Assembly: GCA_016802295.1 (NCBI GenBank)
Contig: JAESIW010000138.1
Span: forward strand, 753,904 to 817,903
Direction of reading: 5' to 3'
DNA: 64,000 bases
Source of the DNA: Brachionus rotundiformis
Taxonomy: Eukaryota > Rotifera > Eurotatoria > Ploima > Brachionidae
Each line of letters opens with the position of its first letter. Positions within the stretch are counted from its first letter, which is position 1. Under the pieces are notes generated by a model. That model was not told the DNA's origin. It did no database searches and saw only the letters and a list, made by a program, of their open reading frames with translations. This document shows, in pieces, positions 24,401 to 35,407 of the stretch. The translations under genes and the position numbers were made by a program.

Positions 24401-26116
24401 ACTTAATCAAATATTAAAACAATTAGATATTTCATTTTTATCTTTTAATAATTTATTTACATGCTGGTCTAATTGTTGCCTTATTGCTATATACTTTTTC
24501 ATTAAATTTAGAATAAGCGATGCATTTACAAATTAATCTCATGTGCGCGTAATTGGAAGATGTTTCTTCCAGATCTTTGCGGTAAACCATTAACGATAAA
24601 TGCTCATATCTAATATTATTAATCTAAGATAAATTTAACTTTAAAAAAAATATTAAACTAAATATCAAAATGATGGATTACTAATGAGATATTTCGATGT
24701 GTGTCTGATCTAATTTTGTTATTGCACTCAATTTGCATTTGGACTGAATTTTTGGCCTCACATTCGACCAGAACAGGAAGCATGCCTGTCAATAGAATAT
24801 CTTCTGGATGCTTGGTAAATTCCATTTTGTCCATTTGATTCGCCTCGTGTTTCAAATAATATTTAACTTTGGAATTTTTCTCTATGTTGTTTATACTGAT
24901 ACTGTCACTTATGTCCTTTAATTGTTGAGGAGACATGTCATCTAAAAATTGATAAAAATAATCAATCTTTTAATATTCGACAAAAAACAAAGGTAATAAA
25001 TTTTTGTCTATCCTTGATACACTTGACCGCGACACCGAAAGCAATAAACTAGATAAAAAAAATAGTAAAATAAAAAATAGATTATTATCTTAAAGAGAGA
25101 TTTTTTTTCTATCTTATATAATTGTGAATATATAAACCGGATTTAAGTGAGTTTAAAGTATCACTTGAATAACAAAGCAAAAAAGATTTGCTATCAATGA
25201 TAGTTTGATTGATGGCGAAACGCTTCCAATGCCCACTAAATTTATTTTAAAATAATAAACATTCAAATAGCATTTATCATTTGAAAAAAAGATCTGGTTG
25301 TCTATACGAATCTTTATAATTTCGAGAGAACGCTGTTTTACCTTAATAATTTTAGCCAAAATAAATAAGCTAAACAAAAGCCCGTCTTTAATGACATTAA
25401 GCAGATAGATGAATGAACATTTGAATTATTGAATTATCAGCTGGAATTAAACGTAATCATGTTTGTAATTAATCTTGAGATGATAAAATCTCTACCAAGT
25501 CCGTCTCAAAAAACAATTACCATTCGCAAAATAAATTATCTTTTTATTAATTTTTTAATTGTGTTCAATCTAGAATCTTAGAGATTTTTAAATGTATACA
25601 AACTTAAGAGCATATTTACTTATCGAAAATAAATAACATGTTTGATTGTGTTTAGTATTAATTTTTTTTATTAATATTATCCTTTTTTTATTATTTGTGT
25701 ATCTTTATTTGTGTGCTTTTCTTAATTTAGTAAAATTTAAAAAACTAATTTAATTTAATTACAGCGTCAATTCAGGACAAAAATATTTTGAAAATTTTAC
25801 AAAATAAACTAAAAAGCAAAGTTGGTACTTTTAGAAAACCAGTTTTTGAGCACAAATTAAAATTAATTAAAACAAAATATGATTTCAAAAATTAAAATAA
25901 AAGTCTTCTAATTAAAGTGCTTTTATTTTAAAAAATTGCATTTCTCTAATTAGATTTATAATTTTAAATAGTTAGTCTGTTCATTGTTTGATGCGACCCG
26001 ATTTTGTAGATATAATTTTGATCTTAGACAGATAAATAGATAGATAAATTACCTGTGTTTTGAGCCCATGTGCCCAACATGACCAATATTGACAAGTAAA
26101 GCAAATTTTCTATCAT
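21435..26116 (-). CDS. UNC5-like netrin receptor, paralogue B (with death domain)
   Basis: Seven minus-strand exons: 26116-26053 (signal peptide, LLYLSILVMLGTWAQ), 24941-24682, 24623-24461, 24401-24114 (Ig domain, DYVCVASNLVDRR), 23990-21888, 21842-21746 and 21624-21435. About 1054 aa, all phases consistent. The large exon carries two TSP1 modules (WSEWSEWSDC, WSEWSNWSKC), TM helix about 402-426, a long Ser/Asn-rich linker, a ZU5 domain (GCRLTLDCGISLIIPEGALP) and a UPA domain (RLVVFYSTSITSNEICLRIY, IPLSHIWTG). The last two exons give the death domain, with NLNYFAVRSSPTEMFLLYFEA matching the UNC5 Y-F-A-x-x-SPT signature. The donor of exon 5 (GTTTTT) is weak, but the frame and homology support it. 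Intron 1 is about 1.1 kb, long for this window. This copy has the full canonical architecture. Confidence 0.9.
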
Positions 26117-29100
26117 TTTAAAGCATCGAATTTAGTTTTAATTATTTCATATCTAAAGGATAAAATAAAAAATATAATTAGTTAAGTCTTGTGCAAGTGA
26201 TAAAAAAATTTATTGACTATTCCCTTATTGTGAAATAAAAATTTGCATCTAGTCTAAATTGATAAAATTTGTGGTTTGGAGCATAAAATTTATTGAATTG
26301 AATAAAATTGACCATTTTTATTTTAGAGCTTTCATTAAAGTCTGTTCGCAAAATAAAAAAAAAGAATAGATAAATGAATAAATTTGTTTGAATCGTTAAT
26401 CATTCATATAAAAAAGGTGATTTTATTATCTGATTTATATCAGCACATATAAAGAATAAACAATTCTATTTTGTATTATCTCGGATTCAATTATTGACCA
26501 CTCTTATCCGAACAAATTGTACCAAATTGCAACATGCTAAATTTTTTTTATTTTTTAAAAATAAAATCATCAAAATAATTTTCTAAGGTATGATTAAAAG
26601 ATAAAATGTGATATTAAAGTCTAATTTATCTTATTTATTTTAATTTCTATTATATAAATCAATATCAGCAACTAATTAATTTAGAAAAATTACGCACAAT
26701 TAATTGGTTTTTCTTTTGGCTCAGAACTTTAGGAAAAAAGCTAAACAATTAAATAAACTTGTACAAAGGTAAAAATTATCTAAAAACTTGCATTTATTAT
26801 CAAATAACTAACAAACAACAAAAAAAATGACTCGAAATTCTGATAATATTGATAAATTCAAATAAGAATTAATTAAAAAGCCATTAACTTAATTTTTTTG
26901 CTCAAAGATAATTTTCTTTGAAATTATTAATGACCAAAATAAATGCCATTAGCTAAATTACACTATTTTGTCTAAAAATCACTAGGATTAGTTTTTTGAT
27001 TATTTTGGAAAAATTATATCCGCTTTTTCCCATTTGACTTAGCGGGAGACCGACAAATAAGTTATATAACTAGTCGACTTAAGCTAATCTAACTGATAAA
27101 TTGACGTTTTTCTCATTACTTTCTAATTTATATGTGGAAAAATTCAAAATAAACAAAATTTAAAAATATTTTCGCTAGATTTCACTAGTTATATTCACTT
27201 CAAGTATTTCTTAAATCTTGTTTAATAGAAAAAACTTAATTAAAGTTTGCTTACTGGTTCACAAAAACTGATTCAAGTTGACCCACGGCCCAAATCACTT
27301 TCTAAACGCTGAAATTTTATAAAATTTACTTTATAAGATAACAAAAAAATTATATTCGAGTTGTTTTTAATAAATTAGAAATAAAATTTTATTGCTAAAA
27401 TATTTTTTATCTTGTCATTTCTTAAATACAAAATTATTAGCTCTCATGAGAATTCATGTCATTCATAAAATTTAAAATTAAAAGTTAATAAACTTGGAGA
27501 GTTGAAATTCAGTATAAGCGGAACAAACATACGTGTTTACCTATTTAAATTAAAAATAAGCTTTAGAGTGTTTATAAATATAAGAAAAAATACAACTAGC
27601 TGGCAGGCTTAAGAGCTATTAATTAATTGTAAATTATTTTCTCCGAAATATGGCATAAATATTTCGAGAAATTGATTTAAATATAATTAAGGGTTATCTA
27701 TCAATTTTTATTTTCATTGACTACAACCAAGTTTTAAAATTACCAAAAAAAAATTAATTTTTAAAAGCTATGAGAATATCTATTCTCCGATTTTATTTAT
27801 TCACAATATTGCTGCTTATTCTTTGGAGATTTTATTGAATATTAAAATTAAAAAGCCTTTTTTCTTATTGTTTCTCAATAGAATTTATAATTTAGAGTGT
27901 TATATCATTTATTTGTTTAGCTTTTTAAACTACAATCTAAACTATTTTAATGAAATCTAAAATTACAAACAAGTTTTAAAAGCCACTTGAAAAAAAAATA
28001 AAAATAATAATAATGGTTAAAATTGAAGCTATGTTTAGGTAACCAACATGACAGTTTTTGAAATATATGATCGACAGTTGAGGCCTTTTAAGTCTTAGGG
28101 CATAATTATAAACTTATCAAGAGATTCAGATCCAGTTTTAACTAGACGCATATTTTTCTAATCTTATTCTTACGTTGTTGGGCTTGTTTTAATGAACAAT
28201 TTATTAACCATTTTGAAGTTTCTACACTTGATATTTTGATTATGAGCTTGGGAAGAAAATATTACAAAACTTAATAAAGATTTGAAAACACGAATAGCTT
28301 TTTTTATTAAATGCTATTTGGAATAAACTTATGTCAATTTTTGAAATAAAATTTGATAGTATCGGCATTTAAGACTGGCTTCACGCATTGATAATTAAGA
28401 CCGATACTGATTGAGTCTGTCTTAAACCACTTACCGAGAGCTTGGCAATTTTGTTCATAATTCACTGTCAGAAATGTTTATTAAATTTTAAATATAATCC
28501 TTTATTTAAATAAAAATTAATCAAGCATTATTTCTCAAGCTTTTTGATGAGCTTGGTATAACAAGACAACAAATGCTCAATACAAGGAGCAATCAAGACC
28601 AATCAGGTGAATAAATGTATGAGATTCTAAATTATTTGTGGTCATTTAAGCACCATTTAAAAATAAGTTGACCACAACTAATTTAATGAACTAAATGAAT
28701 TAATATTTTATTTTCGGATTCTAGTTAAAAATCACTGATTATTGACAATTTGTTTGATCATTTTAGTTCTACCTTTTGGAATTGTTTTATCAGAAATTAA
28801 AAACTAGGCTATTTTATTATGGTCAATACTTTGTTCACGAGGCTATTTCGACAACTTAAAACGAATTTACTCTTTACTATATATTTTATGACTTGTTGAT
28901 ACAGGCCAGGTTTAATGGCATGTTAAAGCCGTATACTAAAAACAAATATCAAACAAATGGAAATTAACATGACACTCTCAGACATTTTGAACTAAAAATG
29001 TTAAAATTTTTTTTATATTGTCATATGATCTATTTTTTAGAAAAGACCTAATTTCTTCAAGAAGTTTTCAATGTCAAACAATTGGTGATCAATTAAACTC

Positions 29101-31700
29101 ATCAAAACTTGGAAGTATATTCAATTGACTCGTACAATATCAAAGCAAATCTTAAATTTTAACTGTAGAAAATAAAAAATAAATCTTAATTGTAAAATTT
29201 GATACTTTAATAAACAATTAAATATTAAATTAAAATATAAATTTGATACATATTTTGTTTTGTCTAATTTCAAAATTCGTTCACCAAAATGAAAATTTAG
29301 TGAGTTGTTAACTTTAAAATATTATGTAAGGCTCTAAAAATTAAAAATAATACTAAATTTTAATGTAAATTTTATAAATTGCTTCTTTTTTTTACAAAAA
29401 AGTAGCTTAAAAATGGTTTTAGATCAAAAGAACAAATTAGAAAGATAAAAAGATAATTATTTAAAAAATTTTATTACAATTTCCCACTTGACTATAACCA
29501 TTAAAATTTATTAATATTTTTATCAATATTTTAAACCAATTTAGATTAAAAAATTTGCAATAAAAATACCAAAACTTTAACTTGATAATCATTATTTAAT
29601 TTTATTTCATTTCTTATTTTTAACCTTTGTCTAAATAACTAAAAACTCATTCTATCTGATTTAAAAAATTAGTTTTAATACTTATTATATTTAATTAGAC
29701 ATCCAAAAATGAGTTTCTTGAATTTTAATATCTTAATTTAATAATCTAAGATTAAACTTTTAAAAATATTTTATTTTTGACTCTAAAACATAAAAGTTTT
29801 GAAATATCAATTAAGAAAATCATTTGACCAACAAAAGCAAAAAAATTAAATATCTTAAGTTGAGATACCACAGCTACAACCTTATTTGAAAATAAATCCA
29901 TTTAGTTTATTTAAACAAATTTATCTTTTTTTTTCATAGAATTAATATCAGACATATTCCATTTATTCAAAAATGATTACCATATTTTCCCACTTTGCCT
30001 CATTTAAACCAGCGACAACAAAACCATTTAAAACCAAACTACGAAGATTATAAGCATAAAATCCGCATTTATAGGCATTTTTAAAAATAATTCATTATTC
30101 AGCTTAGAGCCTTATCTAGAGGCATTTAAAATTTCAAAATCCATATAAAAAATATTTATCTAAACTCTGACACAATTCTTGAATAAGGTCTTTACTATTT
30201 CTGTTTTTATTCAAAGTATATCATGCATAAAGATATGGACAATTATGAATTATTTAATCTAAAGAGCAGCTTAAGAATGTTTAGACTTTCTATTAAAATT
30301 TAATTTTATATTTTTATAATAACTAGAAAAATAATAACTCGGCCAAGATATAATTGATTCTAGTGGATTAGCTATTTACTTAAATAGTAGTGATTCATTT
30401 AGGACCAGATTTGTGTTCATACCAAAAATTAATTGCTTATTCTGTATCATTTCAATCAGATTCGCCAATCTCTGGTAATTTGATGCAAGCTTAAGTTTGA
30501 AATTAGACAAGAATCTGAGAATGATTTTTAAAATTAAATAAAAATATGGCAAGCTCGAATAGAGAAAAAAATCCATACGTAAGATTTAAAATTGGAAAAT
30601 ATTGTGCCAAATGGAACTCTTGAGTGTACATGATGATTTTTATCAAAAAATCTACAAATATTTATCATCATTTTTAAATTAATATTTGCTTTATGCTTGA
30701 ATTTAAACGATTAATTGACCAGTGAGTAAAATTCACAGACTCAAGTCTGTGCAAAATCCTATAATCTTTAAGAAATACAATTTAGCCATTAGCTAGTAAT
30801 TAGACTCGGATCAATCAGAGTTATTTATTTGTTTGATTAAAAATTAGTTATTAGTCATTTAGAGATACTTGAATTTATTCAAATATATCGTTTTCTTCCT
30901 CTTCTAAAAAATATCTCGTTTTAATAGTCAATCGAATAATTAAGAATAGATAAACTCTGTCGCAAAAATATGCTAATTGCAAAATTCATAAAATTTATAT
31001 GACTATGAGCTAAAAAATATATAAAAAAGTATAATAAGTTTTTTATTTATTACTCTATTATACAATCACTTTTACGGTGTTTTGGACTCTATATAGAATC
31101 CAAAAATATTTTTATATCTAGAAAAATTATTTAGACAAATTTAGAGTAGTTCAAATAAAACTTTGTTAAATGAGCGCATTTATTTTAAAGAAAACACTTA
31201 AATATATTTTTGAAAAAAAAATTAAAATTCTAAGTAAACATTAAGAAAATTAATTGAGTAATCATTTTAATTCTGAGAAACAAAAAAATTGAATTGTGAA
31301 GAGATAAATTTCCTCTTTATTTGAAAATCATATTTTTATTGTATTATTTCGTGATTCCAAAGGAGTTTTTATTATGATTAGGGCTACAAATTATTGAATG
31401 AAATATTTTTGAGATCATTTAGGTCATGTGCCATTATTATATAACAATATTTAAGGAATTAAAAAAGCACAAATATGAAAACAATAAATTGAAAAAAATA
31501 AATATCGCTTCAAGTGGGTAAAATAATAAAAGTTCGAATCTAACAAATAAAGTTTAAATTTCTTCTAAAAAGAAATATTATGAAGCTAAACTTTTAGCCA
31601 CAAGTTAACAATTAAACATTTATTAGTTTAGCATAAATAGGATGCTTTTGTCCAAATAAAATTTTTCCCTTTTTAAGAAAAAATTCAATCTAATTAATTT
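26117..31700. other. 5.6-kb gene-free interval upstream of UNC5 paralogue B
   Basis: AT-rich with no open frame that looks coding; the 66-codon frame at 30376-30576 is hydrophobic low-complexity sequence without splice or motif support. No tRNA-like or repeat structure was recognised. The left edge is the expected promoter region of UNC5 paralogue B. Confidence 0.4.
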
Positions 31701-31729
31701 AGTTTTTCTTTTTAAAAACGTAAATTTAA

Positions 31730-31910
31730 ATTGATCAAATTGTATCTATGACTCACGTAGACGAAATATGCTATCCATTATAAAAGTTTAAAATTAAATT
31801 TTATTTAAAATATTTAAATTGCTAAAATGGTATAAATTGGTAAAATTAGTAATAGTGATAGACGTACGCCAAAAGGTTATAAATAGGATTCCATTTTGAA
31901 ATTAATTTTT
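31730..31910 (+). promoter_or_regulatory. Degenerate TGACTCA/TATA modules, outer part of the copy 2 array
   Basis: Two diverged modules of the kind seen upstream of copy 1. Near 31748 there is TATGACTCACGTAGACG. Near 31862-31900 there is a GCCAAAAGGTTATAAATAGGA box followed by TTCCATTTTG. They are separated from the intact module at 32420-32465 by a LINE fragment. Confidence 0.45.
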
Positions 31911-31962
31911 TAAGTCATTAAATCAAAAAATACAATTTAAAAAAAAAAATTATTTTGTTAAA

Positions 31963-32280
31963 TTAGAAATTTTTTAAACGATAATTCAATTCAATTTGAA
32001 GGTTAATCAACAGGCTAGTGCCCTTGTCATCATTCTTCTTTGAATTCAACCTTAGATTTTCAGGAGAATTATGAAATATTAATTTATAAGCAAAAGAAAG
32101 CATTCTTTCTAGTATTCTATGTTGAAATGCATATAAGCCATACTTTAATAAGAAGTTATTAATATCATTAAAGTTATTTACTTCAAATATGAACCTAAGC
32201 AATTTATTATCGACAAAAAATAACTCTTGACCAATTTGATTATTGCCTCTTTTGAAATGAGAAATAGCATAAGTCAAAAG
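31963..32280 (-). mobile_element. LINE 3'-end fragment, same family as 3330-4860
   Basis: On the minus strand, a C-terminal LINE piece with VNNFNDINNFLLKYGL then AFQHRILERMLSFAYK and FHNSPENLR. It is closely similar to the + strand LINE at 4300-4500. Both share the GGGCACTAGCCTGTTGATT stretch near the 3' end. Only the last about 100 codons and tail remain. It sits between promoter-like modules and has the opposite orientation to the adjacent repeat unit. Confidence 0.75.
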
Positions 32281-32391
32281 TTTTTAATAAGGTGAACATC
32301 AAATTCTTACTTTATATCTTAATAATAATTATTGTACAATTAGATTTATTCTCAAATCAATAATTTTAATCAATAAAACGTTTTAAATCTC

Positions 32392-33159
32392 AAGTTAAAT
32401 TAGCTAAATTAACTAAATTAGTGACTCATGTACAACGAAAGGGTATAAATAGGATGTCATTTTGTAAAAATTCACTTCATTTTTCAAATTAAAAATTTTT
32501 TAATTTTGAAAAACGGATTCAAAAAGCAGTCACCATAACTCTGCCGATCCGCAGGTCCCAAGCCCTGATGAAAAAAGAGGAGGGTGGTGGCAGCCACATG
32601 CATCGTATGTGCATGTGGTCTTTCACGTAGTCTGCAGAAGAGCTGTATGGCGGGTACATAGGCCTACGGGTCTTTGTCCAAGTCTTGTCGTATGAGGGCG
32701 CCGCTGGCTTCGACCATCTCCCAGTATAGAATCCGAAAGGAGCGAGAATCTGCTGTACAGCTGACCCTCTGCAGACAGTACGTAACTTTGGAAGCCTTAA
32801 GTTAAGACTTTGTCTCGAGTGAGAGACAAGTCGCTTGGTTTGTGGTTCCAAGCTAGTCTAAATAGTTGCCGAGTTCGCAGCCAATTTTGAGTGCTCGGAT
32901 GAGTGGCGCTGTTTATGATGAACGTCCCACTGGCTTCTTAGGGAAAGACGCCGTCATAACTCTGCCAAAGCCGGTCCCAAGCCCGGTTGCAAAAAGAGGA
33001 GGGTGACAAAAGCAAATAATTGATTTTGTTTAAATCTTTATCTCTTTTACGAAAATTAAATTAAAACTCTCAATAAATAATAATTGATTTACAAACGCAG
33101 TTTTATATACTGTTAAGTTTAACTTGAGTTAATATATTTAGTATTTTAAATTATTTTTT
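32392..33159 (+). repeat. GC-rich repeat unit, copy 2 (left arm of a long inverted repeat)
   Basis: Full-length unit on the + strand: TGACTCA (about 32422), TATAAATA at 32444-32451, core from CAGTCACC (about 32526) with the 50-bp direct repeats at both ends, and AATAAA at 33072-33077. The whole 768 bp is almost identical, inverted, to 38232-39001. Only a handful of single-base differences were noted. The flanking homology extends past the core on both sides (to AAGTTAAATTAG on the left and AAATTATTTTTT on the right), so the duplicated segment is larger than the GC-rich core. There is no transposase and no convincing protein. Confidence 0.85.
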
Positions 33160-33839
33160 AAAATATGAATGGAATCCTATTTATAAATTTAATTTTGAGG
33201 TTTTAAAAGCAAAAAAAAAATCTTAAAAAGAATAGAAACATTGGCAATTTAAAATATTAATTAATTTAAAACCAAATTTTAAATAATTCAATGACTCTTT
33301 TTTTTGTTCTTTTTTTTTCATGTAAATTTATTTTTTTATGAACAAAAAATGGACGAATTTATACTTTACCATTTCGTTTAATCGTTTAATACTAATTTTT
33401 ATTTCATTTGTATTGTTTATTTAAAATTGAAATAATTGAAAATAACTATTTCATTTTTACTCATTTTTAGAATGTCCTGAGGGTTATTTAATTAAATAAC
33501 CATTTTTTATCATTCATTATTCATTAACTAAAATCATTTCTGTTAGAATCATTATAAATCCATAATGAAAAAAGAGCGATGTTTATAAATTAAGAAAAAT
33601 ATTAATTTTGAAAACCATGACTACATATTTATAAATAATATTATCAGTTATAAGCTTTAAAATAATTGTTTCTCTTTTAATTAACAATGTTCGAATCGTA
33701 ATGTTCACCTTATTAAAAACTTTAAATTAATTTGATTAATTTATGATAAATTATAAAAAAATTATTATAAAAACTTTATTATAAAAGAATAATTAACTTT
33801 GAGTTTAAAATTTTATTATTAAACCATAAAATATAAAAA
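33160..33839. other. AT-rich gap, presumed promoter region of the mitochondrial carrier
   Basis: No gene, RNA or repeat recognised. The segment next to 33839 should contain the carrier's promoter and 5' UTR. Confidence 0.4.
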
Positions 33840-35280
33840 ATGTCTCCCAATTCAGAATTAAGAAATCTATTTGATAAATTAGACAAAAATAAAGATGGAA
33901 AAATTGATTTCGATGAACTCAGGGAATATTTTAATCAATTGAATACCGATACTTCAAAGACAAGCTTAGTTGAAAGCCAAACTAAAAAAGTTTTTGAATT
34001 AATGACAACTGGTAAAGATGGCAAAACAGTACACCTAGATTTTCGTGATTTTGTTGACTATGTTACTGAAACTGATAAAAAAATGGAAATTATATTTAAA
34101 GACTTGGACTTGGATCAAAATGGAATAATAGATAAGGAAGAAATAAAAACTGGTTTTGAAAATTTAGGAATAATACTCAGCGATTATCAAATTGACAAAT
34201 TACTAGAAAATATAGATAAAAATAACTCTCTTCAAATTGATTGGAAGGAATGGAGAGATTTTTTTCGTTTTGCACCTCATGACAAAATAGAAGAAGCTTT
34301 ACGTTATTGGAGAACCCAAACCTTTGTCGATTATGCTGACCAGTCGATTCCAAATGATTACACAAAAAAAGAGAAACAATCCGGTTTATGGTGGAGGAAT
34401 TTGGTAGCTGGCGGCCTAGCTGGAGCTATTAGTAGAACTTGCACAGCGCCTTTGGATAGAGTTAAAATTTTTTTGCAGGTTCATGGTGCTGAAACAAAAA
34501 TTGGAATTATTCAAGCCATAAAAAATATGATCAAAGAAGGTGGTTTTAAATCTCTTTGGCGAGGTAAAAATTAACTTTTGCTTTAATTATTTAAAAAAAA
34601 ATAAATTATTAAAATAAATTCTAGGTAATTTTATCAATGTTTTAAAAATAACACCCGAAAGTGCCATCAAATTTACTGCTTATGAGCAAATTAAGATTTT
34701 AATGGGCCAAGAAGGAGAGCAATTGCCTCCATTTCAAAAATTCATATCAGGAACTTTGGCTGGTTTTACAGCTCAGACAACAATTTATCCAATGGAAGTA
34801 CTTAAGACTCGACTTGCACTTAGAAAGACTGGAGAGTTTAATGGAATAAGTGATTGTGTTCGCAAAATTTACCAAAAAGACGGCATTAAAGCTTTTTATC
34901 GCGGATATTTGCTAAACACTCTTGGAATTGCTGGTGTTGGCATTGACTTGGCCATTTACGAAACACTCAAAAGTCAATACCGTCAACTTTTTCCAGACAA
35001 TCCACAACCTAGTGTATTTTCGTTGCTAGTAATCGCAAATACAGCTTCAACTACAGCAATGTTTTCCACTTATCCAATGTTTATGATAAGAACCAGAATG
35101 CAATCTTCGACGAATCCAAATGACAACATTTTATCTATTGCCAAACGTGTTTACAGCTCAAGTGGAATATCTGGATTTTATAAAGGATCTTTGGCAAATT
35201 TAGCCAAAGTTGCACCAGCTGCGAGCATTGGTTATCTTTCTTATGAAAAAATATCGAAATATTTAGGTTTGAGCAGATAA
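33840..35280 (+). CDS. Calcium-regulated mitochondrial ATP-Mg/phosphate carrier (SCaMC / SLC25A23-25 type)
   Basis: Two exons, 33840-34563 and 34625-35280, phase-1 junction inside FKSLWR-G-N, 459 aa. It exchanges ATP-Mg for phosphate across the mitochondrial inner membrane under cytosolic Ca2+ control. The N-terminus has four EF-hand positions. Loop 1, at residues 15-26, is canonical (DKNKDGKIDFDE). Loop 2 is degenerate (TTGKDGK). Loop 3, at 90-101, is canonical (DLDQNGIIDKEE). Loop 4, at 126-137, lacks the usual Gly at position 6. The carrier domain (from about residue 182) has three repeats with PxD/ExxKxR-type signatures: PLDRVKIFLQ, PMEVLKTRLA and PMFMIRTRMQ. The third is atypical, with no acidic residue after the Pro, as in other SCaMCs. 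A poly(A) signal AATAAA lies at 35349-35354. Length matches the family (about 460-480 aa). Confidence 0.93.
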
Positions 35281-35407
35281 CCAAGACAAATAGACAAATC
35301 TGTCAAATTAATATTAGTAGAAAATTTTTATTATTTTTTTCTATTTAGAATAAAAATTCAATTTAAAACTATTTTCTTTATACATTTATTCAAATATTTT
35401 ATTAAAT

